DNA from: Fidelibacterota bacterium
GTDB lineage: Bacteria > Fidelibacterota > UBA8477
Direction of reading: 5' to 3'
NCBI GenBank assembly: GCA_021734065.1
Contig: JAIPJQ010000015.1
Span: 1 to 32,664, forward strand
Length of the DNA: 32,664 nt
Shown: positions 6,686 through 15,867 of the stretch, piece by piece
Numbering within the stretch: the stretch's first letter is position 1
Layout of the letters: every line of letters begins with the position of its first letter
Position numbers and translations under genes: made by a program
The notes under the pieces: model-generated
Database searches by the model: none
Seen by the model: the letters and a program-made list of their open reading frames with translations, nothing else
Told to the model about the DNA's origin: nothing

Positions 6686-7594
6686 TTAATGTTGCTCCAG
6701 CGCATGCCACAGATAAAAGGTTGCCAGACCGCGATAGGGTTTCCAGGCTTCACCCCGTTCTCGAACTTCCATTTCCGTCGGTCGTTTCGGTAAATGGTAC
6801 AACTGCTGAATCGCCCGTTGGAGTCCGATATCCGCTGCCGGCAGATAATCCACACGCCCAAACGCCATCATCCCCACATACTCCGCCGTCCAGCGCCCCA
6901 CACCGCGCAGGCGAATCAACTCGTTCAATAATGCCGCATCATCCAAATTCTGCAACGCTTCCGGACGAAATTCGCCCTGCCGAATGGCATGAGCGATATC
7001 CAAAATATACTCCGCTTTGCGTTGACTGAATTGAAGGGGTCGTAAATCTTCGGACGTCACGGTAGCCAAATCTTCCGGCTGGGGGAAAATGGCATATTCA
7101 ACACCCCGCCAGCGTACCTGCCGACCATATTGCCGGATAAAACGCTCCCGTAATGTTGTGGCAAATGCCACATTCAGTTGCTGATCAATGATGGCCGTGG
7201 CCATGGCTTCAAAGAAGGTGTGTTTCCGGATGAATGTGAAACCGTGTAAACGCTGAATGAGTGTAGCCATCACCACATCTCCGGACACATGCTGATAAAA
7301 CTTCCGCAAGTCCACATGTGCCTGAAACAGCTGGTGAAAATAAGTACTCACGTGTGCCGGCTCGGTCTCGCCGCCAAGGATTTCATACGCGATGGAAATT
7401 TTCGGATGGTCCACCTCACCGGAAGCCTGAATCTCGGCTCCCACCAGCGCAGATTTCACCGGGAATACACCGGACATGGCATTTTTCTGCACGATTTCAG
7501 TGAGCTGAAAAGGCGCCCGGGTAACATCCCGGAAGGCGCGTTGAAAATCAAAGGGACCGTTGATCTTCAAGTCGAATGTATTACTGCTACCCAT
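6686..7594 (-). CDS. AlkA-type DNA-3-methyladenine glycosylase (HhH-GPD family)
   Basis: This is a predicted base-excision repair enzyme that removes alkylated purines. The C-terminal half carries the helix-hairpin-helix LRGVGRWTAEYV (229-240), followed by DYLPAADIGLQR, with the catalytic aspartate at Asp255 in the position of the AlkA active-site Asp. An N-terminal AlkA_N-like beta region occupies about 1-110. Length (302 residues) fits AlkA. The frame also allows ATG 7609 and TTG 7618; ATG 7594 has GGGG at good spacing, but ATG 7609 remains possible. It lies downstream of the secDF terminator and appears to be its own unit. Confidence 0.85.
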   Translation of the reverse strand: MGSSNTFDLKINGPFDFQRAFRDVTRAPFQLTEIVQKNAMSGVFPVKSALVGAEIQASGEVDHPKISIAYEILGGETEPAHVSTYFHQLFQAHVDLRKFYQHVSGDVVMATLIQRLHGFTFIRKHTFFEAMATAIIDQQLNVAFATTLRERFIRQYGRQVRWRGVEYAIFPQPEDLATVTSEDLRPLQFSQRKAEYILDIAHAIRQGEFRPEALQNLDDAALLNELIRLRGVGRWTAEYVGMMAFGRVDYLPAADIGLQRAIQQLYHLPKRPTEMEVRERGEAWKPYRGLATFYLWHALEQH

Positions 7595-7660
7595 TATAAC
7601 CCCATTCATCCACACCAAAATGCAATGAGACAGTCACCCAATCAAGATTCCGCGAAAAAT

Positions 7661-7688
7661 AAAAACCCCGCCCGGAAGCGAGGTTTTT
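7661..7688 (-). terminator. intrinsic terminator after secF
   Basis: AAAAACCCCGC (7661-7671) pairs with GCGAGGTTTTT (7678-7688) apart from one mismatch, around a CCGGAA loop. On the minus strand the hairpin ends in a T-run and lies about 50 bases after the secF stop. The A-T flanks make it potentially bidirectional. Confidence 0.8.
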
Positions 7689-7737
7689 CAATTGTTTCGT
7701 AAAATCCGGGCAGGTGCACGAGCCCTTCACCCAAAGA

Positions 7738-8640
7738 TCATTTCGCTTTTTTGGCCTGACGACCCTGCCAGGCGATGAGAATCGGGCTGGCGATAAAAAT
7801 GGAGGAGTAGGTTCCGATGAGTACGCCGATGATCAATGCAAACGCAAAGGGACGAATCACTTCGCCACCGATGGCGTACAGCGTGATAACCGCCAGTAAT
7901 GTGGTACCGGAGGTGATCAAGGTACGATTTAGCGTCTCGTTGATGCTGATGTTGACCACATTTTTATAGGTCTCCCGGCGCATGGTATTCACGTTTTCAC
8001 GGATCCGGTCGAACACCACAATGGTGTCATTGAGCGAATATCCCACAATGGTTAAAAACGCCGCGATCACTGTGAGGCTGATTTCCATATTGAGTTCGGA
8101 AAATGTACCCAGTACGATCAGAACATCATGAACCAACGCCACCAATGCACCAATGGCGTACATGAATTGGAATCGGATTGAGATGTAGATAACGATGCCC
8201 AGCATGGCAATGAGGATGGCGCTTAACGCATCTCCTCGCAGTTCCTTACCGATTTTTGGGCCAACTGTCTCAGACCGGCGGATTTCATATCCGTCTTCCC
8301 CATTGATTGCAGATAAAGCAGATTGAACAGCGGCTGTATTTTCGTCAGCATTTTCAACACTCTTGATACGAATGAGAAATTCATTCTCATCACCAAACCG
8401 CTGAATAATCGCATCACCCTTGCCAATTGTGGTCATGGCGTCACGAACCTGAGCAACCTGCACGTCAGTGTCAAACCGTACCTGAATCAGCGAACCGCCC
8501 TCGAAGTCGATGCTATAGTGAATACCACCACGGAAAATGAGGCTGAAAATACCAAACAGGATGAGGATTGCTGAAATGGTGAGAGCGATTTTACGTTTAC
8601 CAACGAAATCAATATTCGAATTTTTAATAATCTCTAGCAT
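7738..8640 (-). CDS. secF: protein-export membrane protein SecF
   Basis: SecF works with SecD to drive protein export across the inner membrane using the proton gradient. The 300-residue protein has a first membrane helix at about 17-37, followed by the SecF signature IDFEGGSLIQVRF, a periplasmic domain to about 130, and five further helices. The motifs GYSLNDTIVVFDRIREN and the C-terminal helices match the family. It starts 13 bases after the secD stop. The window also holds secD immediately upstream; yajC is not adjacent. Confidence 0.97.
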   Translation of the reverse strand: MLEIIKNSNIDFVGKRKIALTISAILILFGIFSLIFRGGIHYSIDFEGGSLIQVRFDTDVQVAQVRDAMTTIGKGDAIIQRFGDENEFLIRIKSVENADENTAAVQSALSAINGEDGYEIRRSETVGPKIGKELRGDALSAILIAMLGIVIYISIRFQFMYAIGALVALVHDVLIVLGTFSELNMEISLTVIAAFLTIVGYSLNDTIVVFDRIRENVNTMRRETYKNVVNISINETLNRTLITSGTTLLAVITLYAIGGEVIRPFAFALIIGVLIGTYSSIFIASPILIAWQGRQAKKAK

Positions 8641-8653
8641 CGCTGCCGACTCC

Positions 8654-10564
8654 TTAAATGCTCAGCTTGGTTAGCGTACGGCGTTCGGTGAATATGTTGA
8701 ATACCGTTCGCGACACAAAGATAGCAGTAACCATTGAGGAGAGGATTCCCCAGAACAGCACCGTTGCGAAACCTTTTACCGTTCCGGTTCCGAATTGCCA
8801 CAAGACCAACGCAGCTAAAACTGTGGTAATGTTGGCATCCAAAATGGTGGTGATGGCCTTGCTGTATCCGGTATCAATGGCAGCCCGGACAGTTTTTCCG
8901 CGCCGCAATTCTTCCCGGATGCGCTCAAATATCAGAACATTGGCATCCACCGACATACCCACCGTGAGAATCAATCCCGCGATTCCTGGCAGCGTCAATG
9001 TGGCTCCCAATCCGGCCAGAACCGCCAGGGTAAACAGCAGGTTAAGAATCAGCGCCATGTCAGCAATCAAACCCGCACCCCGGTAGTAGAGAATCATAAA
9101 AATGACCACCAGAACAAAGCCAATCAGGACGGCATTGGTGCCCTGGCGAACCGAATCTGCACCCAGTGAGGCACCGATGGAGCGTTCCTCTTCGATTTGC
9201 ATGGGAGCCGGTAGCGCACCCGCTCGCAGGACAATCGCCATGTGCTTGGCCTCGGTAATATCGTTAAGTCCTTCAATCTGGGTTCGGCCATCGGCAATTT
9301 TCGACCGGATAACAGGTGCCATTTGCACCTTGTCGTCCAGCACGATGGCGACCCGTTTGTCGATATTGGCGGCGGTAATTTCCGCCCACTTCTTAGCGCC
9401 CTCACCATTCATGGTCAGGTGCACCACAAATTCAGCACCGGAAAATCCACCCATGGATTCTTTCGCGTCGGTGATGACATCACCCGTGAGTTCGGCCTCT
9501 TTTTTCATGAGATAGAGGGGATAATAGTCTTGTCCATTGCCCTGAATATCCCGCGGTTCAGATCCCCAGGTAAACCGACTGTCGAAAGGAATGGCTTCCC
9601 GTATCGCGGACTTTTCCAAATAGCGCTGAATCATGCGGTAATTTTTTGCCGGGACCCAGATGACATTATTGCCCACGCTGATAAGGGAGGAGAATGGACG
9701 ATTCACATCGCCTTCTCCCTGAACACTTAATGTATCGCCATCCTCTTCACCCAGGAGTTGTTCCAGGCTGGTCACCTCTTCGTCGGCCGGTGCTTCAGTC
9801 GTTTCAGCACTCTGATCTTGCGTTGTTTCGCCATCTGCCGCATCTGCCCCGGACTCGCCTGCGGTGTTTTTTTTCAGGTTATCCACTTCAACCCAGGCTT
9901 TGTCAATTTTAGAAATCACATCTTCCAGGAGTTGCGGGTCTTCCCGTACCAGGACAAATTCCAGCAATGCTGTAGCCTGAATCAGACCCCGCGCCTGCGC
10001 CTGGTCGGTAACACCGGCCAATTCCACAATGACCCGCCATTGTCCCTGGCGCTGGATATTGGGTTCGGAAACACCAAATTGATCCACGCGGTTGCGGATG
10101 ATCTCCTCCGCCCGGTCCACCGCATCTTTGGCGTCGGCTTCCAGCGCATCAACCACATCATCATTGGGGCCTTTTTCATAAGAGGGGAAATATAATGCCA
10201 GACGAACGCCCTGGGCATTCGCACGGCGATTAAAGACATTGAAAAAATCCGCGTCATTTTCCCTGGCTTCCTCCAGGGAGGCATCGATCAGGTTCACAAT
10301 CTTGTCATCCAGTCCGCCCTGCCGGACGCGCGATTTCAGAAGCTTTTCCAGGTCCACTTCCAGCACCACGTGCATACCGCCCTGCAGGTCCAACCCGGGG
10401 TGGAGAATCTTCTTTTCCAGGTCATTCAGCTTTCCCGCTTCTGCAAGTTCTGTTTTCTCACTATTGGTGAGTCCATAGTACTTGATAGAGGGATACAGGA
10501 CGTACGCTGCAATCAAGATGAGCAGTACGACCAACGATACACGTGTCCACAATTTACCAGACAT
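8654..10564 (-). CDS. secD: protein-export membrane protein SecD
   Basis: SecD is the large partner of SecF in protein export. In order: membrane helix 1 (about 7-25); LHPGLDLQGGMHVVLEVD (54-71), the SecD signature; the periplasmic P1 base with RAEEIIRNRVDQFGVSEPNI; the head region; and a C-terminal block of five helices including GMSVDANVLIFERIREE. Residues about 233-288 form an acidic, Ala/Thr/Glu-rich low-complexity insertion in the periplasmic part, which makes the protein (636 residues) longer than simple SecD. GGAGG lies 12 bases before the ATG, a long spacing. Confidence 0.97.
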   Translation of the reverse strand: MSGKLWTRVSLVVLLILIAAYVLYPSIKYYGLTNSEKTELAEAGKLNDLEKKILHPGLDLQGGMHVVLEVDLEKLLKSRVRQGGLDDKIVNLIDASLEEARENDADFFNVFNRRANAQGVRLALYFPSYEKGPNDDVVDALEADAKDAVDRAEEIIRNRVDQFGVSEPNIQRQGQWRVIVELAGVTDQAQARGLIQATALLEFVLVREDPQLLEDVISKIDKAWVEVDNLKKNTAGESGADAADGETTQDQSAETTEAPADEEVTSLEQLLGEEDGDTLSVQGEGDVNRPFSSLISVGNNVIWVPAKNYRMIQRYLEKSAIREAIPFDSRFTWGSEPRDIQGNGQDYYPLYLMKKEAELTGDVITDAKESMGGFSGAEFVVHLTMNGEGAKKWAEITAANIDKRVAIVLDDKVQMAPVIRSKIADGRTQIEGLNDITEAKHMAIVLRAGALPAPMQIEEERSIGASLGADSVRQGTNAVLIGFVLVVIFMILYYRGAGLIADMALILNLLFTLAVLAGLGATLTLPGIAGLILTVGMSVDANVLIFERIREELRRGKTVRAAIDTGYSKAITTILDANITTVLAALVLWQFGTGTVKGFATVLFWGILSSMVTAIFVSRTVFNIFTERRTLTKLSI

Positions 10565-10624
10565 GCTAGGTTTTATCCTCCGAAATTCATTGTCAAATCT
10601 AATCCGCTTCAGCCTAAGGTGGAC

Positions 10625-10654
10625 AAAAGCGCGCCAATATAACGGGCGCCTTTT
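10625..10654 (-). terminator. probable intrinsic terminator after the dehydrogenase gene
   Basis: AAAAGCGCGCC (10625-10635) pairs with GGCGCCTTTT (10645-10654) with one bulged C and a nine-base loop. On the minus strand it ends in TTTT, 13 bases beyond the dehydrogenase stop, separating that gene from secD. The U-tract is short, so efficiency is uncertain. Confidence 0.55.
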
Positions 10655-10667
10655 CGGTTGTCAAACC

Positions 10668-11663
10668 TTAATAACCACGGGATTTATCTACGATTCCCGT
10701 TAACGGGTGCCCCAATAAAAACCCTTTTAATTTTTCTGCGAAGTCCAATGTGGCCGCATCAACGTACCCGGGATAATTTCCGGCGGTGTGAGGTGTCATG
10801 AATAGATTGGGCAGATTAAACAGCGGCGAACTGGGCGGTAGCGGCTCCGTGGCGTACACATCCAACGCTGCACCCGCAATCACTTTTTTCTCCAGCGCCT
10901 GGATTAATGCCGCCTCATCCACAATGCTTCCCCGGGCAACATTGATGAGATAAGCACTGGACTTCATCGCCCTGAACTCCCGCTTCCCAATCATCCCCCG
11001 GGTCTCGTCTGTTGTCGGTACCGCAATCACCACATTATCCGATTCACCCAGTAACTGATGTAACCGACTGCGCGGAAAAACCTGGTCAAAGTGGGGCACC
11101 GCAGCATTTTTTCCCGACACTTGGCGGCGCAATCCAATCGTCCGCATACCAAACGCCTGAGCCAGTCTGGCAACCTGCCCGCCAATCTGTCCGGTACCGA
11201 TGATTCCCAGCGTCTGGCCATTTAAAATGCGAATATTGGCAGCAATCTGCCACTGCATCCACTCCCGGGACTGGCGAAAATGCTGGACCGCATTGAACTG
11301 TTTATTCAGGTACAACAGATGCGCAAAAACTGATTCTGCAACCGGAATGGTTGTAATGCTTTCCGCATGGGTAATGAGCACATCACTCACCTGTAATCCA
11401 TAAAACCACGTATGATCAATCCCGTCTGAGCCGATGTGCAGCCAGGCAAGTTTTTGTGCTTTGCTGAAAACCTCGGGTGAAATGGAAAAACATACCGCGA
11501 TATCCGCATCTACGATCTCAGCGGCCAGAATTTTTTGATTGGGGCAGAACGTGTAGGTAATCTGATCATCCGGAACCACCGTCCGGATCGTGCGAACCAT
11601 TTGGTCAAAACGTTCTCTACGGCTGGTGGCCTGAATCGCAACTTTTATTTTCGATTGTGTCAA
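10668..11663 (-). CDS. D-isomer 2-hydroxyacid dehydrogenase (NAD-dependent)
   Basis: This is a predicted cytoplasmic oxidoreductase acting on a 2-hydroxy or 2-keto acid. It has the NAD-binding fold at about 150-180 with GTGQIGGQVARLAQAFG, and the catalytic triad Arg244 (NVARGSIVDE), Glu273 (YATEPLPP) and His292 (TPHTAG). Length (331 residues) is normal. The N-terminal catalytic half lacks features that would fix a substrate; glyoxylate/hydroxypyruvate-type and phosphoglycerate-type members are alternatives. The only sensible start is TTG 11663, preceded by GAGG at 6-base spacing. It lies 77 bases downstream of the UPF0210 gene, perhaps in the same transcript. Confidence 0.88.
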   Translation of the reverse strand: MTQSKIKVAIQATSRRERFDQMVRTIRTVVPDDQITYTFCPNQKILAAEIVDADIAVCFSISPEVFSKAQKLAWLHIGSDGIDHTWFYGLQVSDVLITHAESITTIPVAESVFAHLLYLNKQFNAVQHFRQSREWMQWQIAANIRILNGQTLGIIGTGQIGGQVARLAQAFGMRTIGLRRQVSGKNAAVPHFDQVFPRSRLHQLLGESDNVVIAVPTTDETRGMIGKREFRAMKSSAYLINVARGSIVDEAALIQALEKKVIAGAALDVYATEPLPPSSPLFNLPNLFMTPHTAGNYPGYVDAATLDFAEKLKGFLLGHPLTGIVDKSRGY

Positions 11664-11740
11664 ATCTCACCTCATCAGTGGGGTGTTACCAACTATCAAA
11701 AAATCTGAATGAATCTAGCTGTTCAAATCAAATAATACAG

Positions 11741-13102
11741 TTAATTGGACAGGCTTTGGAGTGGTGCCTGAATCCTGCCGCCACGACCAATAAATGTCTT
11801 CGCACTTAATCGACTCACCGGCATAACCGGTGCCGAGCCCAGAAGCCCGCCGTAGTGGACAATTTCACCAGCCTGCATTCCCGGAACCGGAATCACACGC
11901 ACGGCCGTTGTCTTGCTGTTGATCATTCCAATAGCACACTCGTCAGCGATTAAGGCCGCCAGGGTTTCCGCCGGCGTATCCCCGGGAACAGCAATCATAT
12001 CCAGTCCCACGGAACAAACCGCCGTCATGGCTTCCAGTTTTTCCAATGACATATGACCGGCCTGTACTGCACGAATCATCCCCTGGTCTTCACTCACGGG
12101 GATAAAGGCTCCAGACAATCCGCCCACGGACCTTGAGGCCATGGCACCGCCTTTTTTCACCGCGTCATTCAACAACGCCAGCGCTGCGGTGCTGCCCGGA
12201 CCACCAACATCCTCCAACCCCATGGCTTTCAGAATATCGGCCACGCTGTCACCTTCTGCAGGGGTCGGCGCCAGTGAAAGGTCCACAATACCAAAGGGCA
12301 CATCCAAACGGTTGGCAACCGTCCGACCAATCAAATCACCGGCACGGGTGATCTTGAAGGCCGTACGCTTAATACCTTCACCAAGGTCCTGAAGATTGGC
12401 ACCGGACATGGCTTTCACCGTGTCCAGTACCACGCCGGGCCCGCTGATGCCCACATTGATAACAGCTTCCGGTTCGCTAATGCCATGAAAAGCGCCGGCG
12501 ACGAAGGGATTATCCTCAACCGCATTGGCAAAAACAACAAACTTGGCGCACCCCAATCCACCGGTATCCGCAGTTGCCTGTGCCAAATCCTTAATGGTGT
12601 GCCCCATGCGGGCTACCATATCCATATTAATACCCGCTTTAGTGGAGGCTACATTGATGAATCCGGTGATGTGTTTGGTACTTCCCAGCGCTTCAGGAAT
12701 GGCGTCAATCAATGCCAGGTCGCCCGGGGTGCAGCCCTTCTGTACCAGTGCACCAAATCCCGCCAGATAATCCACCCCTACCCTGTCGGCGGCCTGGTCC
12801 AGGGTATGAGCCAACTGAATGAAACCATCCCGGTCAAACCGGTCCATCATAATCGCCAGTGGCGTGATGGCAATGCGTTTATTCACGATGGCAATACCCA
12901 GTTCCTGTTCCACGCTGGTGGCAACCTGGATGAGCTTTTCAGCCCGGCGGGTGATTTTTTCATAAACTGCCTGACGGGTGCGTTCCAGTGAGTCCGATAC
13001 ACAATCTCGCAGAGAAATGCCCAATGTGGTGGTGCGAATATCCAGGTGCTCCACCTCCGTCATGCGCAAAATTTCAAGTATTTCGTCTATTTTCCAGGTC
13101 AT
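11741..13102 (-). CDS. UPF0210 / PFL-like family protein
   Basis: This is a 453-residue cytoplasmic protein of the UPF0210 (DUF711) family, which has a fold related to pyruvate formate-lyase but no established reaction. Recognisable stretches are the N-terminal [30 protein letters not shown], the Gly-rich [28 protein letters not shown] and the C-terminal [23 protein letters not shown]. Members are usually encoded with a small ACT-domain UPF0237 protein; here the likely partner is the ACT gene at 5792-6220. The function is unknown. The start codon is ATG with no strong ribosome site seen. Confidence 0.85.
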   Translation of the reverse strand: MTWKIDEILEILRMTEVEHLDIRTTTLGISLRDCVSDSLERTRQAVYEKITRRAEKLIQVATSVEQELGIAIVNKRIAITPLAIMMDRFDRDGFIQLAHTLDQAADRVGVDYLAGFGALVQKGCTPGDLALIDAIPEALGSTKHITGFINVASTKAGINMDMVARMGHTIKDLAQATADTGGLGCAKFVVFANAVEDNPFVAGAFHGISEPEAVINVGISGPGVVLDTVKAMSGANLQDLGEGIKRTAFKITRAGDLIGRTVANRLDVPFGIVDLSLAPTPAEGDSVADILKAMGLEDVGGPGSTAALALLNDAVKKGGAMASRSVGGLSGAFIPVSEDQGMIRAVQAGHMSLEKLEAMTAVCSVGLDMIAVPGDTPAETLAALIADECAIGMINSKTTAVRVIPVPGMQAGEIVHYGGLLGSAPVMPVSRLSAKTFIGRGGRIQAPLQSLSN

Positions 13103-13169
13103 GACTTGAAAGATAACCGGGGTGAATAAGGGGTGAAAGCGGAAAGCCGGTTAATCCGTAATCAGGCAT

Positions 13170-13200
13170 AAAAAAGCCCCCATCTGCAGAATGAGGGCTT
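13170..13200 (-). terminator. intrinsic terminator ending the sigma-to-DUF4097 operon
   Basis: AAGCCCCCAT pairs with ATGAGGGCTT (arms at 13174-13183 and 13191-13200) with one mismatch. On the minus strand it is followed by TTTTTT. It lies about 25 bases after the stop of the last DUF4097-like gene and before the UPF0210 gene, so it marks the operon end. Confidence 0.85.
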
Positions 13201-13223
13201 CTCATGTCAAATTTCAGGTTTGC

Positions 13224-14150
13224 TCAACGGGTATCGTCCACCAATTCCATTTCCACGCTGCCCATGCCAACATTGATATTGAAGTCCAGGGTATGTCTCC
13301 CCGATCCATAATTCTTTGATCGGTAGGTGGTTTTCCCCTCCTGGTTCAGGCCTTCCAGGGAAATAGAAGAAAACGGCGAGGCATTCACATTTACGCGGAT
13401 ATCCATATCCGCCGGGACTTTTAGCGTGATACTTCCCATTCCTACATCCACTTTAATATCCGCATCACCCGTGTACTTCCCGCGCAAATCCAGTGTGGCA
13501 GCGCCCATACCCACACTGACTTTCATATCTTCAAAATTCGCATTTCCCAGCATCACACCCTCGAAAGCGCCCATGCCATTGTCCACTTCCAAACGCCGCA
13601 TCCGCACCGGATTGGGAGCTTTCAATTCAAGCGTTGCGTCGGATAAACCGCAATTGAACTTGAGCTGTTCAATAGCCATTCTGCCCAGTTCTACATCAGC
13701 ATCACCCAGACCGATTTCAAAATCCAGATCATAGGGTAAATCATCAGCTTCTTTCAGCATGACCCGCCAGCGGTTTTCCCGCTCCATTGACTCACCGATG
13801 CCGAATAATTTTTTGTAATCAGAGATTGATTTAAACTCCATGCCAACCGAACCTTCACCACTACCTCCCACTTTCAGTTCACCCTTTTGGTTTGATTCGG
13901 TATAGGTGACCCTGTATTCAAAATTTTGAAGGCTGTTTTTCAAGTCCAATACCGCCAGCGGTCCCTGCTGCTGGCTTCTTATATCCAATTCCCCCAGCGG
14001 ACATTCAATCTCAACCTTCACTGACTTTGCCATTTTCAAATAAAATTCCCGCTGTAAGGCCATCGCCTCACCCGTATCGTCATTCCCCCGCTGCCCGTAC
14101 GTTACCCCGGCCGTCAACAGCAACGCTATAGCGAATTGTGCTTTCATCAT
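13224..14150 (-). CDS. secreted DUF4097/LiaF-like (toastrack) protein with GMG repeats
   Basis: This 308-residue protein has a signal peptide (MMKAQFAIALLLTAGVTYGQ). The C-terminal half is a beta-solenoid with a recurring Val/Asp-x-GMG-hydrophobic unit: NGMGAFEG, VGMGAATLDL, VGMGSITLKV, VGMGSVEMEL, plus GLGDADVEL and GLSDATLEL. This repeat is typical of LiaF-like/DUF4097 domains found in bacterial envelope-stress loci. The N-terminal region (about 30-140) is less clear and contains no catalytic motif that I know. ATG overlaps the upstream stop as ATGA. It is the last gene of the ECF operon. It is likely periplasmic or exported; its function is not known. Confidence 0.75.
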   Translation of the reverse strand: MMKAQFAIALLLTAGVTYGQRGNDDTGEAMALQREFYLKMAKSVKVEIECPLGELDIRSQQQGPLAVLDLKNSLQNFEYRVTYTESNQKGELKVGGSGEGSVGMEFKSISDYKKLFGIGESMERENRWRVMLKEADDLPYDLDFEIGLGDADVELGRMAIEQLKFNCGLSDATLELKAPNPVRMRRLEVDNGMGAFEGVMLGNANFEDMKVSVGMGAATLDLRGKYTGDADIKVDVGMGSITLKVPADMDIRVNVNASPFSSISLEGLNQEGKTTYRSKNYGSGRHTLDFNINVGMGSVEMELVDDTR

Positions 14151-15856
14151 AACCTCGCTTGCAATCTCAGTTCAAATCGCCAGTCAGCATTGGAATTCTG
14201 CAGCTCACGAGCTACCGATAATCGCCAGCTTCCATCCTCGTCCATGAGGCTCACACCTGCCGAGTGGCGCAGATCGCTCATGCGAATGCCTTCGAAATTC
14301 TGCCACTGAGCGTCTGAAGGATTGCTCACCCACTGTCGGGCAAAGCCGCTATCCAGAAATAGTACCAGGTAGGGATCAATCAGAAATGATTCCCGGCTGC
14401 CGATCCACAATTCCAGATTATTCAGCACACTCTGGTCACCCGGCATTTCCCGGTAACGCAGACCGCGCAGGCTTCCGTAGCCACCCAAATCATTATTTCG
14501 TTGAGGAATCAAGCCCTGATCTGCTGTTGCAAACACGGTACGGTTGTAGAGAATGAAATCACGCGAGAATGCCAATCCCAGATTCAGGGTAGCGCGAAGA
14601 CGAACAAAATTGGTGTCCGAGTAATCAGCCAGCGTGTTCTCCGCATTCAGATTCAGTGATATTCCGCTACCCAGATACTCGTCGGCACTGTCCCGGAGGT
14701 AGGTATTCCACCCCCCCCAATTGCGCCAGGGATTAATGCCCAGTTCCAACTGTGCAGTGGCAGCACTTACCTTGCCTTCGAATACGGTGAAGTCGGGACG
14801 AAAACGATCTTTCGCGAAAAGTCCCCACGAGGTGACATTGGGCATGGAAGAATGGTCCTCGGAATAGGCGCCCACGCGTAAGGCCATGCCGTGTTTCATT
14901 GGACGGATTAACACATTGCCTCCAACCCCCTGCGCTTCGTAGTAATCCAGATAATCCTCCCCGAAAAAGAAGGCTACCAGGGAATTTTCAGTCTCGGTTA
15001 ACCGCCAATTGTCCGGCGTCGTACTGCGGTCATAAACACTCAAATCCATCAACACTTTTGGCGTAAAAACCGGGATGGTTAAGCCGGCGCCATAGCGCAT
15101 TTTCTTATTGCCGAATCCATACCCCAGGTATCCACGAAATTTAGCGCCAATCTCCAGCGAAAAATCGGTGCGCAGGGGCAGGAATAACCCTTCCTGGCGA
15201 TTGTAGCGAACGGTGGGATTCTGGGCATTGGTCACCGACTCGCCAAACGAGGTGCTCAATTTCAGTTCCGTTTTATCCCGCTCATATTCCCAGGATTCAT
15301 CATCTTCATCATTATCCCAGGTTCTCTCCGACTCATCCTCGTCGAACCATTTATCCACCAGGGGCGATTTTTTTACATCAATGCCACCCAGGCTGATTTC
15401 CGTTAAACTACCGGTAACTTTTGCCCCCGGGTCCATACGGATTTGTCCCCCACTCACCAGGATATTTCCGGAAACTTCACCGCTGCTCTTAATCCACACA
15501 TTCCCACCATATACCTTGATATTGGCGGTGACCACGCCCTCGATTAACACGTCACCGGCAACAACGGTTTTATCGTCGGTGAGCGTGTCCGATTTCGCTA
15601 CGGTGAGTTCTGACTTGAAATTGTCGAACATGGGAAATTCAGAATCGCGCTTTGAAGATACGGAGGACTTGACATTCGCTTCACTTTTCGCAGCATCCTG
15701 TTCGTCGGTGGATTCCAATTTCACCGCATCTGCTTTGGAAAAAGTCAGCAATGAATCCACCACCTGGCTCAGTGAATCGGCATTCACAGTACGCTGTCCC
15801 CAGCCCATGGAAACCGCCAGAGCTCCCGTCAGAATGATTTTGAATAAGCGTTCCAT
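14147..15856 (-). CDS. bactofilin-like beta-helix fused to an Omp85-like outer-membrane barrel
   Basis: This 569-residue exported protein has a signal peptide (about 1-20, ending GWGQ), a polar linker (21-95), and a bactofilin/polymer-forming-like beta-helix (about 97-158: AGDVLIEGVV, GGNVWIKSSGEVSGN, GGQIRMDPGAKVTGS). A very acidic linker follows (about 168-193, WFDEDESERTWDNDEDD). From about 195 to the end, alternating amphipathic strands form a predicted outer-membrane barrel. The late motif GGYGSLRGLRYREMPGDQS followed by LNNLELWIG resembles the Omp85 LRGYR/VRGF motif and its following strand. No POTRA domains are evident. AGGAAGG lies 6 bases before the ATG. The barrel assignment is fairly secure; the Omp85 link and any secretion role are inference. 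Confidence 0.7.
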   Translation of the reverse strand: MERLFKIILTGALAVSMGWGQRTVNADSLSQVVDSLLTFSKADAVKLESTDEQDAAKSEANVKSSVSSKRDSEFPMFDNFKSELTVAKSDTLTDDKTVVAGDVLIEGVVTANIKVYGGNVWIKSSGEVSGNILVSGGQIRMDPGAKVTGSLTEISLGGIDVKKSPLVDKWFDEDESERTWDNDEDDESWEYERDKTELKLSTSFGESVTNAQNPTVRYNRQEGLFLPLRTDFSLEIGAKFRGYLGYGFGNKKMRYGAGLTIPVFTPKVLMDLSVYDRSTTPDNWRLTETENSLVAFFFGEDYLDYYEAQGVGGNVLIRPMKHGMALRVGAYSEDHSSMPNVTSWGLFAKDRFRPDFTVFEGKVSAATAQLELGINPWRNWGGWNTYLRDSADEYLGSGISLNLNAENTLADYSDTNFVRLRATLNLGLAFSRDFILYNRTVFATADQGLIPQRNNDLGGYGSLRGLRYREMPGDQSVLNNLELWIGSRESFLIDPYLVLFLDSGFARQWVSNPSDAQWQNFEGIRMSDLRHSAGVSLMDEDGSWRLSVARELQNSNADWRFELRLQARL

Positions 15857-15867
15857 AATTGACCTTC

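Noticed and set aside
10585..10625. TTGACA upstream of secD as a promoter
   Set aside because: There is no acceptable -10 box at 16-18 bases; the position falls on the ribosome site and start region.
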